A stretch of 5,899 bases of DNA from an uncultured Flavobacteriales bacterium (GCA_905479845.1 CAJQOB010000241.1:1-5899), one strand, 5' to 3'; positions 1 through 5,816 are shown, counted from the first letter of the stretch. Translations and numbers: made by a program. The notes: generated by a model from the sequence alone, not told the origin.

Positions 1-498
1 GGAGGTACTCAGAACTTCTCGTCAGGAGGACGTGATTATGTTTCACATACTGCTGTAAGTGCAACTACTTCTGGACAATTTGCATGGTCTTGGATTGCAC
101 CAGCTACTGATGTTGGTCCAGTAACGTTCTACATCGCTTCGAATATTGCAGATGACGATGGATCGACTGCAGGAGACGTTATTTACTTGTCTACACACGT
201 AGTTGGTTCAACTGCGGGAATCGAAGAGAATTCAAATGACGCAAAATTCGTTGCTGGATACAATGCTGCTACGAATAAATTAGTTCTTGACTTCAACTAC
301 CTTGCAATTGGAGAAATGAACTTGAACTTAGTTGATATGAATGGACGCTCTGTGTTCTCATACAACCTTGGTCAATCAGAACTAGGAGAAAACAATGAAA
401 CAATCGCACTTCCTTCAGATTTGAACGAAGGAATGTACGTTGTTCACTTCTTCGTAGGAAACAAAGCAATGTCTGCTAACATCCTTGTGAAGAAATAA
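1..498 (+). CDS. 3' end of a T9SS-secreted protein with a choice-of-anchor V-like domain
   Basis: The frame is open from base 1, so the gene starts upstream; 165 codons are visible, ending at TAA 496-498. Visible residues about 1-63 contain the Trp-rich beta-sandwich segment FAWSWIAPATDVGPVTFY and then GDVIYLST. This matches the end of the reeler-like 'choice-of-anchor V' domain common in Bacteroidota exported proteins. Residues about 84-165 look like a type IX secretion type A sorting domain: NAATNKLVLDF, then a LVDMNGRSVFSY strand pair, then LNEGMYVVHF and a terminal ANILVKK. In this family the tail directs the protein through the T9SS after Sec export, and it is normally cleaved or used for surface anchoring. 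The protein is therefore expected outside the cell or on its surface. Its main function cannot be judged because the N-terminal part is missing. A strong terminator follows directly. Confidence 0.88.
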   Translation, partial: GGTQNFSSGGRDYVSHTAVSATTSGQFAWSWIAPATDVGPVTFYIASNIADDDGSTAGDVIYLSTHVVGSTAGIEENSNDAKFVAGYNAATNKLVLDFNYLAIGEMNLNLVDMNGRSVFSYNLGQSELGENNETIALPSDLNEGMYVVHFFVGNKAMSANILVKK

Positions 499-514
499 GA
501 ATACTTATTCTATT

Positions 515-561
515 AAATCCCACTTGATTCCGATTGCTTTCGGAACGGGTGGGATTTTTTT
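515..561 (+). terminator. Intrinsic terminator of the T9SS protein gene
   Basis: AAATCCCAC (515-523) pairs with GTGGGATTT (549-557). An inner stem TTCCG (528-532) with CGGAA (541-545) extends the hairpin, and seven T residues follow at 555-561. It starts 17 bases after the stop codon. The convergent SRPBCC gene ends at 560, so the hairpin may also slow transcription from the other side. On the minus strand, however, only a weak T-poor tail follows, so good bidirectional activity is uncertain. Confidence 0.87.
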
Positions 562-982
562 ATGCCTTTTCGGCAAGTTCCTTCAACTTCTCATTCATCG
601 ATTCGAAATTAGCCTTGATTTCGGTATTCAATTTTTTCTTCATAAACGGAACCAATATTCCACTGAAACGCTCGCTTTGTATTAGGCTTGTTGTTCCATC
701 GCTGTTTTCTTTAAATTGAAACGAATGTCTTCCATCAAAAACACCTGGGATCAGTAATCTTCCCAACCATGTTAGTTCTTCCTCTTGATTGTACACTTTG
801 GTCGTTGGTTTGAATTTGAAACTTCCAATTTCAGCCTGAAATCGTTCTCCAACTTTGATTTCTCCTTCGATTGATTTTATGAAGGGATTCCAGTTTGGGT
901 AATTTTTGAAATCTGTAAAGATGGACCAAACAGTTTTAATGTCTGCATTGATAATAATTTCCGTGTGCAATTGATATTTCAT
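560..982 (-). CDS. SRPBCC (START/Bet v 1-like) domain protein
   Basis: This 140-residue protein has the usual length and pattern of single-domain SRPBCC proteins, the polyketide cyclase/START-like group. It starts with a beta strand (residues 4-11, LHTEIIIN), followed by ADIKTVWSIFTDFKNYPNWNPF, the classic 'VW..ftDf..Y..WNPF' helix-loop. Several strands follow, and the long C-terminal alpha helix (about 110-140) normally closes the hydrophobic ligand cavity. There is no signal peptide, so it should be cytoplasmic. The ligand is unknown; family members bind or alter lipids, polyketides and other hydrophobic molecules. The start is ATG 982-980. It is the last gene of a minus-strand block behind a Crp/Fnr-family regulator, and an FNR-like palindrome with a near-consensus -7 box sits directly upstream. 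It may therefore be, or have been, that regulator's target. Confidence 0.85.
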   Translation of the reverse strand: MKYQLHTEIIINADIKTVWSIFTDFKNYPNWNPFIKSIEGEIKVGERFQAEIGSFKFKPTTKVYNQEEELTWLGRLLIPGVFDGRHSFQFKENSDGTTSLIQSERFSGILVPFMKKKLNTEIKANFESMNEKLKELAEKA

Positions 983-1002
983 GATGTCTTTGTTTTGTTT
1001 TA

Positions 1003-1010
1003 CAAAGATT
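1003..1010 (-). promoter_or_regulatory. Candidate -7 box for the SRPBCC gene
   Basis: On the minus strand the sequence is AATCTTTG, seven of eight matches to the Bacteroidota -7 consensus TAnnTTTG. It would place transcription start near base 999 and give a short leader of about 17 bases. No good -33 TTG is visible at normal spacing. The palindrome at 1031-1048 occupies that place instead, as expected for an activator-dependent promoter. Confidence 0.4.
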
Positions 1011-1030
1011 CATCAATGCATGCACCTCGC

Positions 1031-1048
1031 TCTTGACAAATGTCAAGA
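1031..1048. promoter_or_regulatory. FNR-box-like palindrome, candidate Crp/Fnr operator
   Basis: TCTTGACA-AA-TGTCAAGA is a perfect 8-bp inverted repeat around two central bases. Its core TTGAC-N4-GTCAA closely resembles the TTGAT-N4-ATCAA site of FNR/NNR-type regulators. It overlaps the stop codon of the Crp/Fnr-family gene (TGA at 1045-1043) and lies upstream of the SRPBCC gene. Its centre (1039.5) is 33 bp from the centre of the candidate -7 box, that is near -40, the usual position for class II activation. It could also act as a small hairpin, but it has no T tract on the plus strand and only a weak one on the minus strand. Confidence 0.55.
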
Positions 1049-1610
1049 AATGATCTTTTTCCGAATTCGGCTCAATGTTTCTGGGGTCACACCCAACATT
1101 GATGCAAGGTATTGCAGAGGAATGTGCTGGAGAAGGTCAGGTTTAGATTGACTTAGGTATTCGTACCGTTCTTCTGAAGACATAGATAAGAAACTAAAAA
1201 CTCGATCTTCTATCGTCATGAAACATTTTGCAATGAAGAGTTTTTCAATTTCCGCCCAGTTAGTGACGTGTTGATTAATGTTTTTGTAGGTCGAGTAGTC
1301 CATTGTGTAGACCTCACAGTCCGTTAGCCTGAATATTCCAACGCGCTGTTTGATCAAACATAAGAGCGTTTAAATCAGTCACAAATTCTCCCGGAGAAGA
1401 AATCCATTGGGTAACCTCTTTTTTATCCGTTTGACGATAAATCCGAAGGAATCCAGATTTAACAAAACTCAGCTTACCAAAGCGGGAGCTTATTTTTGTG
1501 TGGAATTCGTTGCGCTCCAAGTTTTCCTCAACGAACATTTCTGCTATATCATTGGAACGATCCAATTCCATATCGAAGTAGGTACTGATGGACTGCGTTA
1601 ATTCATTCAT
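1043..1610 (-). pseudogene. Crp/Fnr-family transcriptional regulator, frameshifted
   Basis: Two overlapping frames together give one regulator. The upstream frame (1610 down to 1314) encodes the N-terminal cyclic-nucleotide-binding-like barrel, with FGKLSFVKSGFLRIYRQTD, then ITQ-like VTQWISSPGEF and FDQTARWNIQ. It then runs into NGL and a stop. The downstream frame resumes with LTDCEVYTMDY, followed by the dimer helix and the C-terminal winged helix (HIPLQYLASMLGVTPETLSRIRKK, shown here only as a motif). The break falls at about 1325-1331. Relatives read WNIQ-A-LTDCE, so loss of two bases (for example one CT of a CTCT) restores the frame and a product of about 189 residues, the normal family length. 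The start is ATG 1610-1608, 11 bp after the upstream gene, so they are probably cotranscribed. It is either a recent pseudogene or a sequencing error. The effector is unknown. Confidence 0.85.
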
Positions 1611-1621
1611 CTCAAATCAAT

Positions 1622-2182
1622 TTAAGCAATACGTTTTTGAACAATAGTATCAATGCGTTTAAACAACTGTTCTGGTAAATGCGTACGCCATTCGATTTCT
1701 TCCATTTTCCCTCCCATTACAACGTAATGATCAATTCCTGTCTGACGCATTTCCTCCAACACGTGTTCATGAAAGTTGATAAAAGCAATCCAACCATCTT
1801 CAACATCTTCAAACCACTCTTCGTAGTAGCAGTCGTCTGACCCGTGGAAATTCAAAACGTTTTCGCCAATGATCAGGTATTTATCTATCCCTTGAGGAAC
1901 CAATTCATCAATCAAATCACGTTTGAGTGTCATTACGTCATTCTCAATGGCGTCATTCCACTCTCCAATCAACTCAATAATACAATATCCCTGATCGTGA
2001 TCTACGAACAAGATTTTTAGGAAGAGGGTCGGAGATTCAATCGTATCCCACTGTGGGTGGATGTAATAGTTGTATATTTTGTCTTGAAATTCAAATTCGT
2101 TGTACTCACGACCGTAAAACGGAGAATTAGGATCTTCCGAGGCGACGTAATAATTTCGCCAGAGATAATATGGTTCGATCAT
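1622..2182 (-). CDS. Conserved Bacteroidota protein of unknown function
   Basis: I recall closely similar proteins across Bacteroidota, all starting near MIEPYYLWR and containing SPFYGREY, HPQWD, SPTLFLKILF, IIELIGEWNDA and IGENVLNFHGSDDCYYEEW, but I know no assigned function. The protein is 186 residues from ATG 2182-2180, soluble, with no signal peptide or membrane helix. It is strongly acidic and unusually rich in Tyr, Trp, Asp and Glu. An in-frame ATG at 2188-2186 and a TTG at 2194-2192 would add two or four residues. I prefer 2182 because family members begin with MIEPYY and because a -7 box candidate overlaps the TTG. It is the first gene of the minus-strand block, and the regulator starts 11 bp after its stop (TAA 1624-1622). 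Regulation by or with that regulator is possible but not shown. Confidence 0.85.
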   Translation of the reverse strand: MIEPYYLWRNYYVASEDPNSPFYGREYNEFEFQDKIYNYYIHPQWDTIESPTLFLKILFVDHDQGYCIIELIGEWNDAIENDVMTLKRDLIDELVPQGIDKYLIIGENVLNFHGSDDCYYEEWFEDVEDGWIAFINFHEHVLEEMRQTGIDHYVVMGGKMEEIEWRTHLPEQLFKRIDTIVQKRIA

Positions 2183-2191
2183 GTGCATATA

Positions 2192-2199
2192 CAAAGTTA
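2192..2199 (-). promoter_or_regulatory. Candidate -7 box for the 1622-2182 gene
   Basis: The minus strand reads TAACTTTG, an exact match to TAnnTTTG. It ends only 9 bases before the preferred ATG at 2182, so the transcript would start at or just before the start codon and be essentially leaderless. No TTG is seen at the standard -33 spacing, so the match may be chance in AT-rich DNA. Confidence 0.3.
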
Positions 2200-2245
2200 C
2201 GATTTGTTAACAAGATGCTTGGCACAAAATATGCTACATTAATAC

Positions 2246-2253
2246 TAAATTTG
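2246..2253 (+). promoter_or_regulatory. Candidate promoter of the lipoprotein-msrB pair
   Basis: TAAATTTG matches the Bacteroidota -7 consensus TAnnTTTG exactly. It lies 28 bases upstream of the lipoprotein ATG, giving a leader of about 20-25 bases. A TTG at 2219-2221 may be the -33 element, although the 24-base spacer is slightly long. There is no Shine-Dalgarno sequence; the leader is A-rich (CCAAAACCAAT before ATG), as is normal in this phylum. Confidence 0.5.
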
Positions 2254-2281
2254 ATAAGTCTAAATTAAGTCCAAAACCAAT

Positions 2282-3754
2282 ATGATTTTAAAAAACATCA
2301 CCATTGCACTATTCGCACTTCTTTTCTTAGCCGCTTGTTCTAAAAGCGAAGAGAAGAGAGAAATGAATGAATATCTTTCAGCTTATTTGAATGACAACAA
2401 TGAAGTTATAGCGTTTGGAAAGGCGCATCTCAATACTATTTTAGAAAAAGCGGATTACACAAGTGTAGGCATGCTGGACATGATTGTTGGCTCTGAAATG
2501 GAGAAGTATTCAACCTTCGTTGATGCAAAAGGCCCAATTTACTATGCAGCTCACGGTCCCCTGAAAAAGGATGGAGCTCCAGAAAAGGTCGTGCTGTTCT
2601 TACGTGTTAAGGATCAAGATGGGTTGAGAACGCATTTGCAATCTGGAATGAGTTATGATTTGAACGAAGCAAATGGTTTCGAATATGTATCCGATGGAGA
2701 TATGTCTTTGGGCTTCAAACAGCATTTGGCGGTAATTGTATTAGAGTCAAATAATGATGATGAAGTTGCGTCGATTAAAGAAGTGTTCAAACGTACAGAA
2801 GGAAAAGTGAGCACAGGTAAAGTGGCTGAGTTAGTTAAATCTGATGAGGGCGATGTTCAAATGGGAGTAAGCCTTGCGAATTTGTATGGAACGGCTTCAG
2901 GTGACCTTAAAAACCAACCGAAATCGAAGCAAAAAGATCTCGAAACAATGTTGAACGATGGTTATGTGAAATCATCGGTAAAATTTGAAGACGGGCGTGC
3001 GGTGATTGAAATGAAGAACATGTTCGGTAAAGGGTTAAAGTCTAGAATGTTTTTATCAGGAAATAGCAAAGCACCTGTCCTAAAAGAGTTAGGAGCAGGA
3101 ACACCACGAATGGGCTTGAGCATAAATATGGACGTGAAAAAAATGGAGGATTTGGCAAATGATCTTTCACCAGACGCTTTAAACAAAGGGCTTGGAAATC
3201 AATACCTCTTCTTGAAAATGGCAACTGGATCAAGAGAATTGAACGATTTGTGGGATGGGAAAATTGGTGTTGTGATGTTCGGTGAACCGGATGCGAGCGG
3301 GGCGTTTACTCCAGAAATTAATGCCTATGTTGGTGTAAGTAAAAAAGGGCAGAATGCTCTTACAAAGATGGAAGACATGGGAGTTAACACCAGTCAAATT
3401 CCAGGCTTGCCACCTTTCTCAATTAAAGAAAACGGAATCTCATTAATGTCGAGTCCAGCGGCTGAGGGAGCAACATTAGAGTTGCCAAAAGGAGCTGAGA
3501 ACTTCGGGAAATCAGGAATTAATTTCTTCTTGAATTTGGAAGGTTTGAATCCAGATGATGTTGCCGAAATGTTCGAAATGGAAGAATTAAGTGTTGTTTT
3601 GAAAGTGGCAAAGTTCATTTCTTTTGAGTACAACAACGAAGGAGGAAAATTCATCATTACCGCAAAAGATGGTAAAGAAAATGTCCTCAAACAAGCCTTG
3701 ACAGAAGTGATGAAAGAGGTGTCAGGGAATATGGGTAATAACTTTATGTTTTAA
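2282..3754 (+). CDS. Exported lipoprotein, DUF4836-like architecture
   Basis: The 490-residue product begins with a lipoprotein signal peptide: K4, a hydrophobic core (residues 6-16), then the lipobox L16-A17-A18-C19. The mature protein begins CSKSEEKRE; acidic residues just after the Cys resemble the lipoprotein export signals that send Bacteroidota lipoproteins to the cell surface, but the exact consensus is not met. The rest looks like repeated alpha/beta modules with no membrane helix: an N-terminal part (about 35-165, with PIYYAAHGPL and VVLFLRVKD), a middle part (190-330) and a C-terminal part ending in ALTEVMKEVSGNMGNNFMF. Size, lipobox and layout recall DUF4836-type Bacteroidota lipoproteins, but I cannot confirm family membership and no function is known. 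msrB starts one base after its stop, so the two are almost certainly cotranscribed and perhaps translationally coupled. Confidence 0.85.
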   Translation: MILKNITIALFALLFLAACSKSEEKREMNEYLSAYLNDNNEVIAFGKAHLNTILEKADYTSVGMLDMIVGSEMEKYSTFVDAKGPIYYAAHGPLKKDGAPEKVVLFLRVKDQDGLRTHLQSGMSYDLNEANGFEYVSDGDMSLGFKQHLAVIVLESNNDDEVASIKEVFKRTEGKVSTGKVAELVKSDEGDVQMGVSLANLYGTASGDLKNQPKSKQKDLETMLNDGYVKSSVKFEDGRAVIEMKNMFGKGLKSRMFLSGNSKAPVLKELGAGTPRMGLSINMDVKKMEDLANDLSPDALNKGLGNQYLFLKMATGSRELNDLWDGKIGVVMFGEPDASGAFTPEINAYVGVSKKGQNALTKMEDMGVNTSQIPGLPPFSIKENGISLMSSPAAEGATLELPKGAENFGKSGINFFLNLEGLNPDDVAEMFEMEELSVVLKVAKFISFEYNNEGGKFIITAKDGKENVLKQALTEVMKEVSGNMGNNFMF

Positions 3755-3755
3755 T

Positions 3756-4133
3756 ATGACTTTAGATAAAGAGAACTGGAATCAACTCAGTGATGAAGAG
3801 AAGCGCGTAATTCTTCGTAAAGGAACTGAAATGCCTTTTACAGGTGAGTTAAATGAGCACAAAGGGAACGGAACGTATGTTTGTCGTCAGTGTGAGGCAC
3901 CTTTATATCATTCACAAGATAAATTCGATTCTCGTTGCGGTTGGCCTTCTTTCGATGATGAGATTGAAGGAGCTGTCCGTCATGAAACAGATGCTGACGG
4001 TCGCAGAACGGAAATCTTATGCATGAACTGTGATGGCCATCTTGGTCATGTTTTCGTTGGTGAGCAATTTACAGAAAAGAACACACGCCATTGCGTGAAC
4101 TCGATTTCATTGAAGTTTGTTGATGGTGAGTAG
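3756..4133 (+). CDS. msrB: Peptide-methionine (R)-S-oxide reductase MsrB
   Basis: MsrB reduces the R form of methionine sulfoxide in oxidised proteins back to methionine, using thioredoxin to recycle the enzyme. All key features are present in 125 residues, the normal single-domain length. Zinc is bound by two CxxC pairs, C43-x-x-C46 and C89-x-x-C92. The resolving Cys is C61 in SRCGWPSF, the substrate-binding Trp is W63, active-site H95 and H98 lie in GHLGHVF, and the catalytic Cys is C113 in RHCVNSISLKF, followed by N115. There is no signal peptide and no MsrA fusion, so it is a cytoplasmic stand-alone enzyme. The start ATG is one base after the lipoprotein stop. The stop TAG (4131-4133) abuts a repeat shared with the far side of the abi-like genes, which marks the edge of the apparently core region. 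Confidence 0.96.
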   Translation: MTLDKENWNQLSDEEKRVILRKGTEMPFTGELNEHKGNGTYVCRQCEAPLYHSQDKFDSRCGWPSFDDEIEGAVRHETDADGRRTEILCMNCDGHLGHVFVGEQFTEKNTRHCVNSISLKFVDGE

Positions 4134-4149
4134 CGAAGCGTTATAGGTA
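4133..4149 (+). repeat. Left flank of the abi-like module: GCGAAGCG-TTATAGGTA
   Basis: Bases 4133-4140 (GCGAAGCG) and 4141-4149 (TTATAGGTA) both recur, in inverted orientation and the same order from outside to inside, at 5852-5859 and 5817-5825. In the left copy the two blocks touch; in the right copy 26 bases separate them. The copy starts at the last base of the msrB stop codon. It looks like the tip and terminal end of a palindromic site whose arm has been lost, and it probably marks the left boundary of an inserted segment. Confidence 0.55.
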
Positions 4150-4171
4150 ATGGAAAAACTTTGTAGGTCAC

Positions 4172-4219
4172 GTTCTGTGAAGAACTATCTGAACCAATAT
4201 CTTCCTTCAGTGTTCTTCA
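4172..4219. other. Hairpin in the convergent msrB / AbiV-like intergenic region
   Basis: TGAAGAAC (4178-4185) pairs with GTTCTTCA (4212-4219), with an inner stem CTGAA (4189-4193) and TTCAG (4206-4210). A small alternative hairpin, GTTCT-GTGA-AGAAC (4172-4185), competes for the same AGAAC. The structure sits between convergent stop codons, as a terminator would, but lacks a T tract on either strand. A terminator role is therefore possible, not demonstrated. Confidence 0.4.
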
Positions 4220-4220
4220 A

Positions 4221-4907
4221 TCAAGAAATTCTCTTGCTAGATTCTTTTAGTTCCTTATATAATTCTATTACATCTTCATCTTGAAAATTCTCTTCAATAA
4301 ACTGAACTTTTGAAATGAAACTCTCGACAACCTTTCTGCCCTTATGGAACTTCTTTTCAGAACATTTATGAGGTCCTGACCAATCTTTTTGCTTCTTCAA
4401 AATATCAACGTAAAACCCTTCCTTCTTGTAAATCTCTGCTTGCCTCCACCAAGCATCATTAGTTTTTAAATTAACTTCAGGCTTACTGTCATCAACCAAA
4501 TCCGACATCCATTGGATCATTTTTTTTCGACCTTCAATTGCCTTTACTTTAACTTCTTCAAATGAAAGATCGCCTCCTTTGAACCCTTGGAATGGAGACA
4601 TTTGGATCATCATCATTTTCTCTAAGAGAAGTCCTGTATGCTCAAGATTACGAATTGTCTCATGTTTGTGTTTATGGTTTGAGAAGTATTCATCAAAATC
4701 CTCCATTTCATTAAGAACATCTGGGTCATAAGATATGTTGAAAAGAACCATTGCTTTCACTGCCTCTTCTCCTGCAAGAACGATATGCCCATGAGCAATT
4801 CCGAGCGACACAGACTTGGACAGGTTCGCGATTTCCATGTGATCCATTGAATTTTTCAGGCATAGTTCGAATCCTTTATGCCAATCTAACTTCTTCTTCA
4901 TACTCAT
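4221..4907 (-). CDS. AbiV-family (HEPN) abortive infection protein
   Basis: The 228-residue, mostly helical soluble protein resembles the AbiV family, first described from a Lactococcus abortive phage-infection system. An N-terminal helix pair reads ELCLKNSMDHMEIANLS and then LGIAHGHIVLAGEEAVKAMVLF (residues 14-56). This follows the HEPN/AbiV pattern of 'NA..L..dA..L' followed by 'A..LA.EE..K'. Residues 75-83 are FSNHKHKHE, matching the 'F..H..KH' motif after the first bundle, where HEPN domains often carry catalytic His. The C-terminal third (about 135-228) is charged and unassigned. The start is ATG 4907 (or 4901, two residues shorter). GGGGAGG on the minus strand (4924-4918) lies 10 bases upstream, a Shine-Dalgarno-like element unusual for Bacteroidota. 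It follows a second abi-like gene on the same strand. The family call rests on motif pattern; anti-phage activity is inferred. Confidence 0.78.
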   Translation of the reverse strand: MSMKKKLDWHKGFELCLKNSMDHMEIANLSKSVSLGIAHGHIVLAGEEAVKAMVLFNISYDPDVLNEMEDFDEYFSNHKHKHETIRNLEHTGLLLEKMMMIQMSPFQGFKGGDLSFEEVKVKAIEGRKKMIQWMSDLVDDSKPEVNLKTNDAWWRQAEIYKKEGFYVDILKKQKDWSGPHKCSEKKFHKGRKVVESFISKVQFIEENFQDEDVIELYKELKESSKRIS

Positions 4908-4917
4908 TTCGGTTCAG

Positions 4918-4961
4918 CCTCCCCAAGTAGGAGTCTAAGTATTATGTTCTTACAAAATCTA
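4918..4961 (-). promoter_or_regulatory. Candidate promoter and ribosome-binding site of the AbiV-like gene
   Basis: On the minus strand, TAGATTTTG (4961-4953) is a one-base-longer variant of the TAnnTTTG -7 box, giving a leader of about 40 bases. GGGGAGG (4924-4918) precedes ATG 4907 by 10 bases and could pair with the 16S anti-Shine-Dalgarno. The terminator at 4987-5010 lies just upstream, so the gene needs its own promoter. The match is imperfect and no -33 TTG is clear. Confidence 0.3.
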
Positions 4962-4986
4962 GTGCATCAGAGGGACGATGTTTAAC

Positions 4987-5010
4987 AAAAAAAGTAGACA
5001 TCTGCCTACT
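4987..5010 (-). terminator. Intrinsic terminator of the AbiC-like gene
   Basis: Read on the minus strand: AGTAGGC, loop AGAT, GTCTACT (seven pairs, one of them G-U), followed by six further T residues (4992-4987). The 5' arm includes the stop codon TAG (5008-5006) of the membrane protein gene. It therefore ends transcription right at the end of that gene and separates it from the AbiV-like gene downstream. Confidence 0.7.
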
Positions 5011-5731
5011 CATCTTTTAAATGATGCTTCCTCGTTTCAAAAAACAGATCATATGTTTTTTTTGCAGCGCTTGTTTTATCCACGGATATGACTTGCTTTA
5101 TATTTCTGTTCATCATAGTCGCACGCAAGAAATTAACTAATTGCAACCTACACTCATCATTGATACAAAACTTCATACAATGATCCTTAATTAGGTTCAA
5201 GTCAAAGTCTATTAGACCTTCATCATTTTTAATAATTCTTGTGAATTGACCATTAATATCAATACTATCCACATTTATAATCATTGCGGATGTGCTAACA
5301 GCCCTAAGAGATTTGCCATATTCTCGAACAACTTTAATAAAAACGTCTTCTTTTTTACCAAACAACCATCTGTTTCGATAAGTAAATCCAAGCAAGAACA
5401 TACCTAAGTCATCATATGCTGACCTTGAACTTCCGACCTTTATTTTCGCTATTTCTGCTAATAATTCTTCGTGCGCCGCATGAATCATGTCATTGCTCCA
5501 ACGTTGATCATCCTTTTTTGAAACAAGTAATGAAATATAAATCAGCACCAAAACATTTATCAGCCCAATTATTGGGTTTAAAAATCCGCCGAAATAATCA
5601 CCGGCAGATCCCCACTCACCTTTTGTGTCAGGTAATGGGCTGAACCCAAATTTCAAGATGAAAATTATCGAAACACCTAGAGCAACTAATGAAAGAGTAA
5701 TTGCCAAAATGATAAGAACAGATTTTCTCAT
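5006..5731 (-). CDS. Two-helix membrane protein, putative AbiC-like abortive infection protein
   Basis: From ATG 5731 the product has 241 residues. MRK is followed by a first membrane helix (about 5-27), an outer loop with GEWGSAGDYFGGFLNPI (38-54), a second helix (about 54-70), then SKKDDQRW and a soluble cytoplasmic domain of about 165 residues. The 'WG..GDYFGG.LNPI' junction leading into the second helix is the signature I associate with putative phage abortive infection (putAbiC-type) and related two-helix defence effectors. The soluble part contains LGMFLLGFTYRNRWLFG and two Cys near HCMKFCINDEC but no enzyme motif I recognise. A GTG at 5797 would add 22 hydrophobic residues; I prefer 5731 because MRK gives a proper positive-inside start. 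It is followed by its own terminator and, 98 bases on, by the AbiV-like gene. Function in phage defence is inferred. Confidence 0.75.
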   Translation of the reverse strand: MRKSVLIILAITLSLVALGVSIIFILKFGFSPLPDTKGEWGSAGDYFGGFLNPIIGLINVLVLIYISLLVSKKDDQRWSNDMIHAAHEELLAEIAKIKVGSSRSAYDDLGMFLLGFTYRNRWLFGKKEDVFIKVVREYGKSLRAVSTSAMIINVDSIDINGQFTRIIKNDEGLIDFDLNLIKDHCMKFCINDECRLQLVNFLRATMMNRNIKQVISVDKTSAAKKTYDLFFETRKHHLKDE

Positions 5732-5766
5732 AAATAATATTAAAGTGGTTAGAACAATATTCTTTA

Positions 5767-5773
5767 CAAAATA
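5767..5773 (-). promoter_or_regulatory. Weak candidate -7 box for the AbiC-like gene
   Basis: The minus strand reads TATTTTG, one base shorter than TAnnTTTG, about 36 bases before ATG 5731. No TTG at good -33 spacing is seen. It lies within the region that would be coding if the GTG at 5797 were the start, which weakly favours the ATG at 5731. Confidence 0.22.
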
Positions 5774-5816
5774 GGAATTCTCGACAACAAATTTCACCGA
5801 TGATTCTTTTTAGAAA

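Noticed and set aside
987..1008. Inverted repeat TCTTTGT / ACAAAGA as a terminator or riboswitch
   Set aside because: It overlaps the candidate -7 box and the very short leader of the SRPBCC gene, is low-complexity T/A-rich sequence and lacks a tail; no riboswitch core is visible.
1314..1357. Programmed ribosomal frameshift joining the two halves of the Crp/Fnr-family gene
   Set aside because: No slippery heptamer, pause structure or known precedent in this family; the sequence around CAGGCTAACGG is better explained by a two-base loss or a sequencing error.
1407..1601. Plus-strand open frame of 64 codons
   Set aside because: It lies wholly opposite the conserved N-terminal domain of the Crp/Fnr-family gene and its translation has no recognisable features.
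2204..2213. Palindrome TTGTTAACAA in the divergent promoter region as an operator
   Set aside because: Only 10 bp, AT-rich, with no second copy or match to the TTGAC-N4-GTCAA site, so chance is likely.
2962..3690. Minus-strand open frames opposite the lipoprotein gene
   Set aside because: They are antisense to a well-supported 490-residue reading frame and look like shadows of its codon use.
4222..4236. CAAGA-AATTC-TCTTG hairpin at the end of the AbiV-like gene
   Set aside because: A 5-bp stem inside the last codons with no T tract; too weak to call as a terminator.
5416..5643. Plus-strand open frame opposite the AbiC-like gene
   Set aside because: It overlaps the conserved membrane helix and GDYFGG region on the other strand and has no support of its own.
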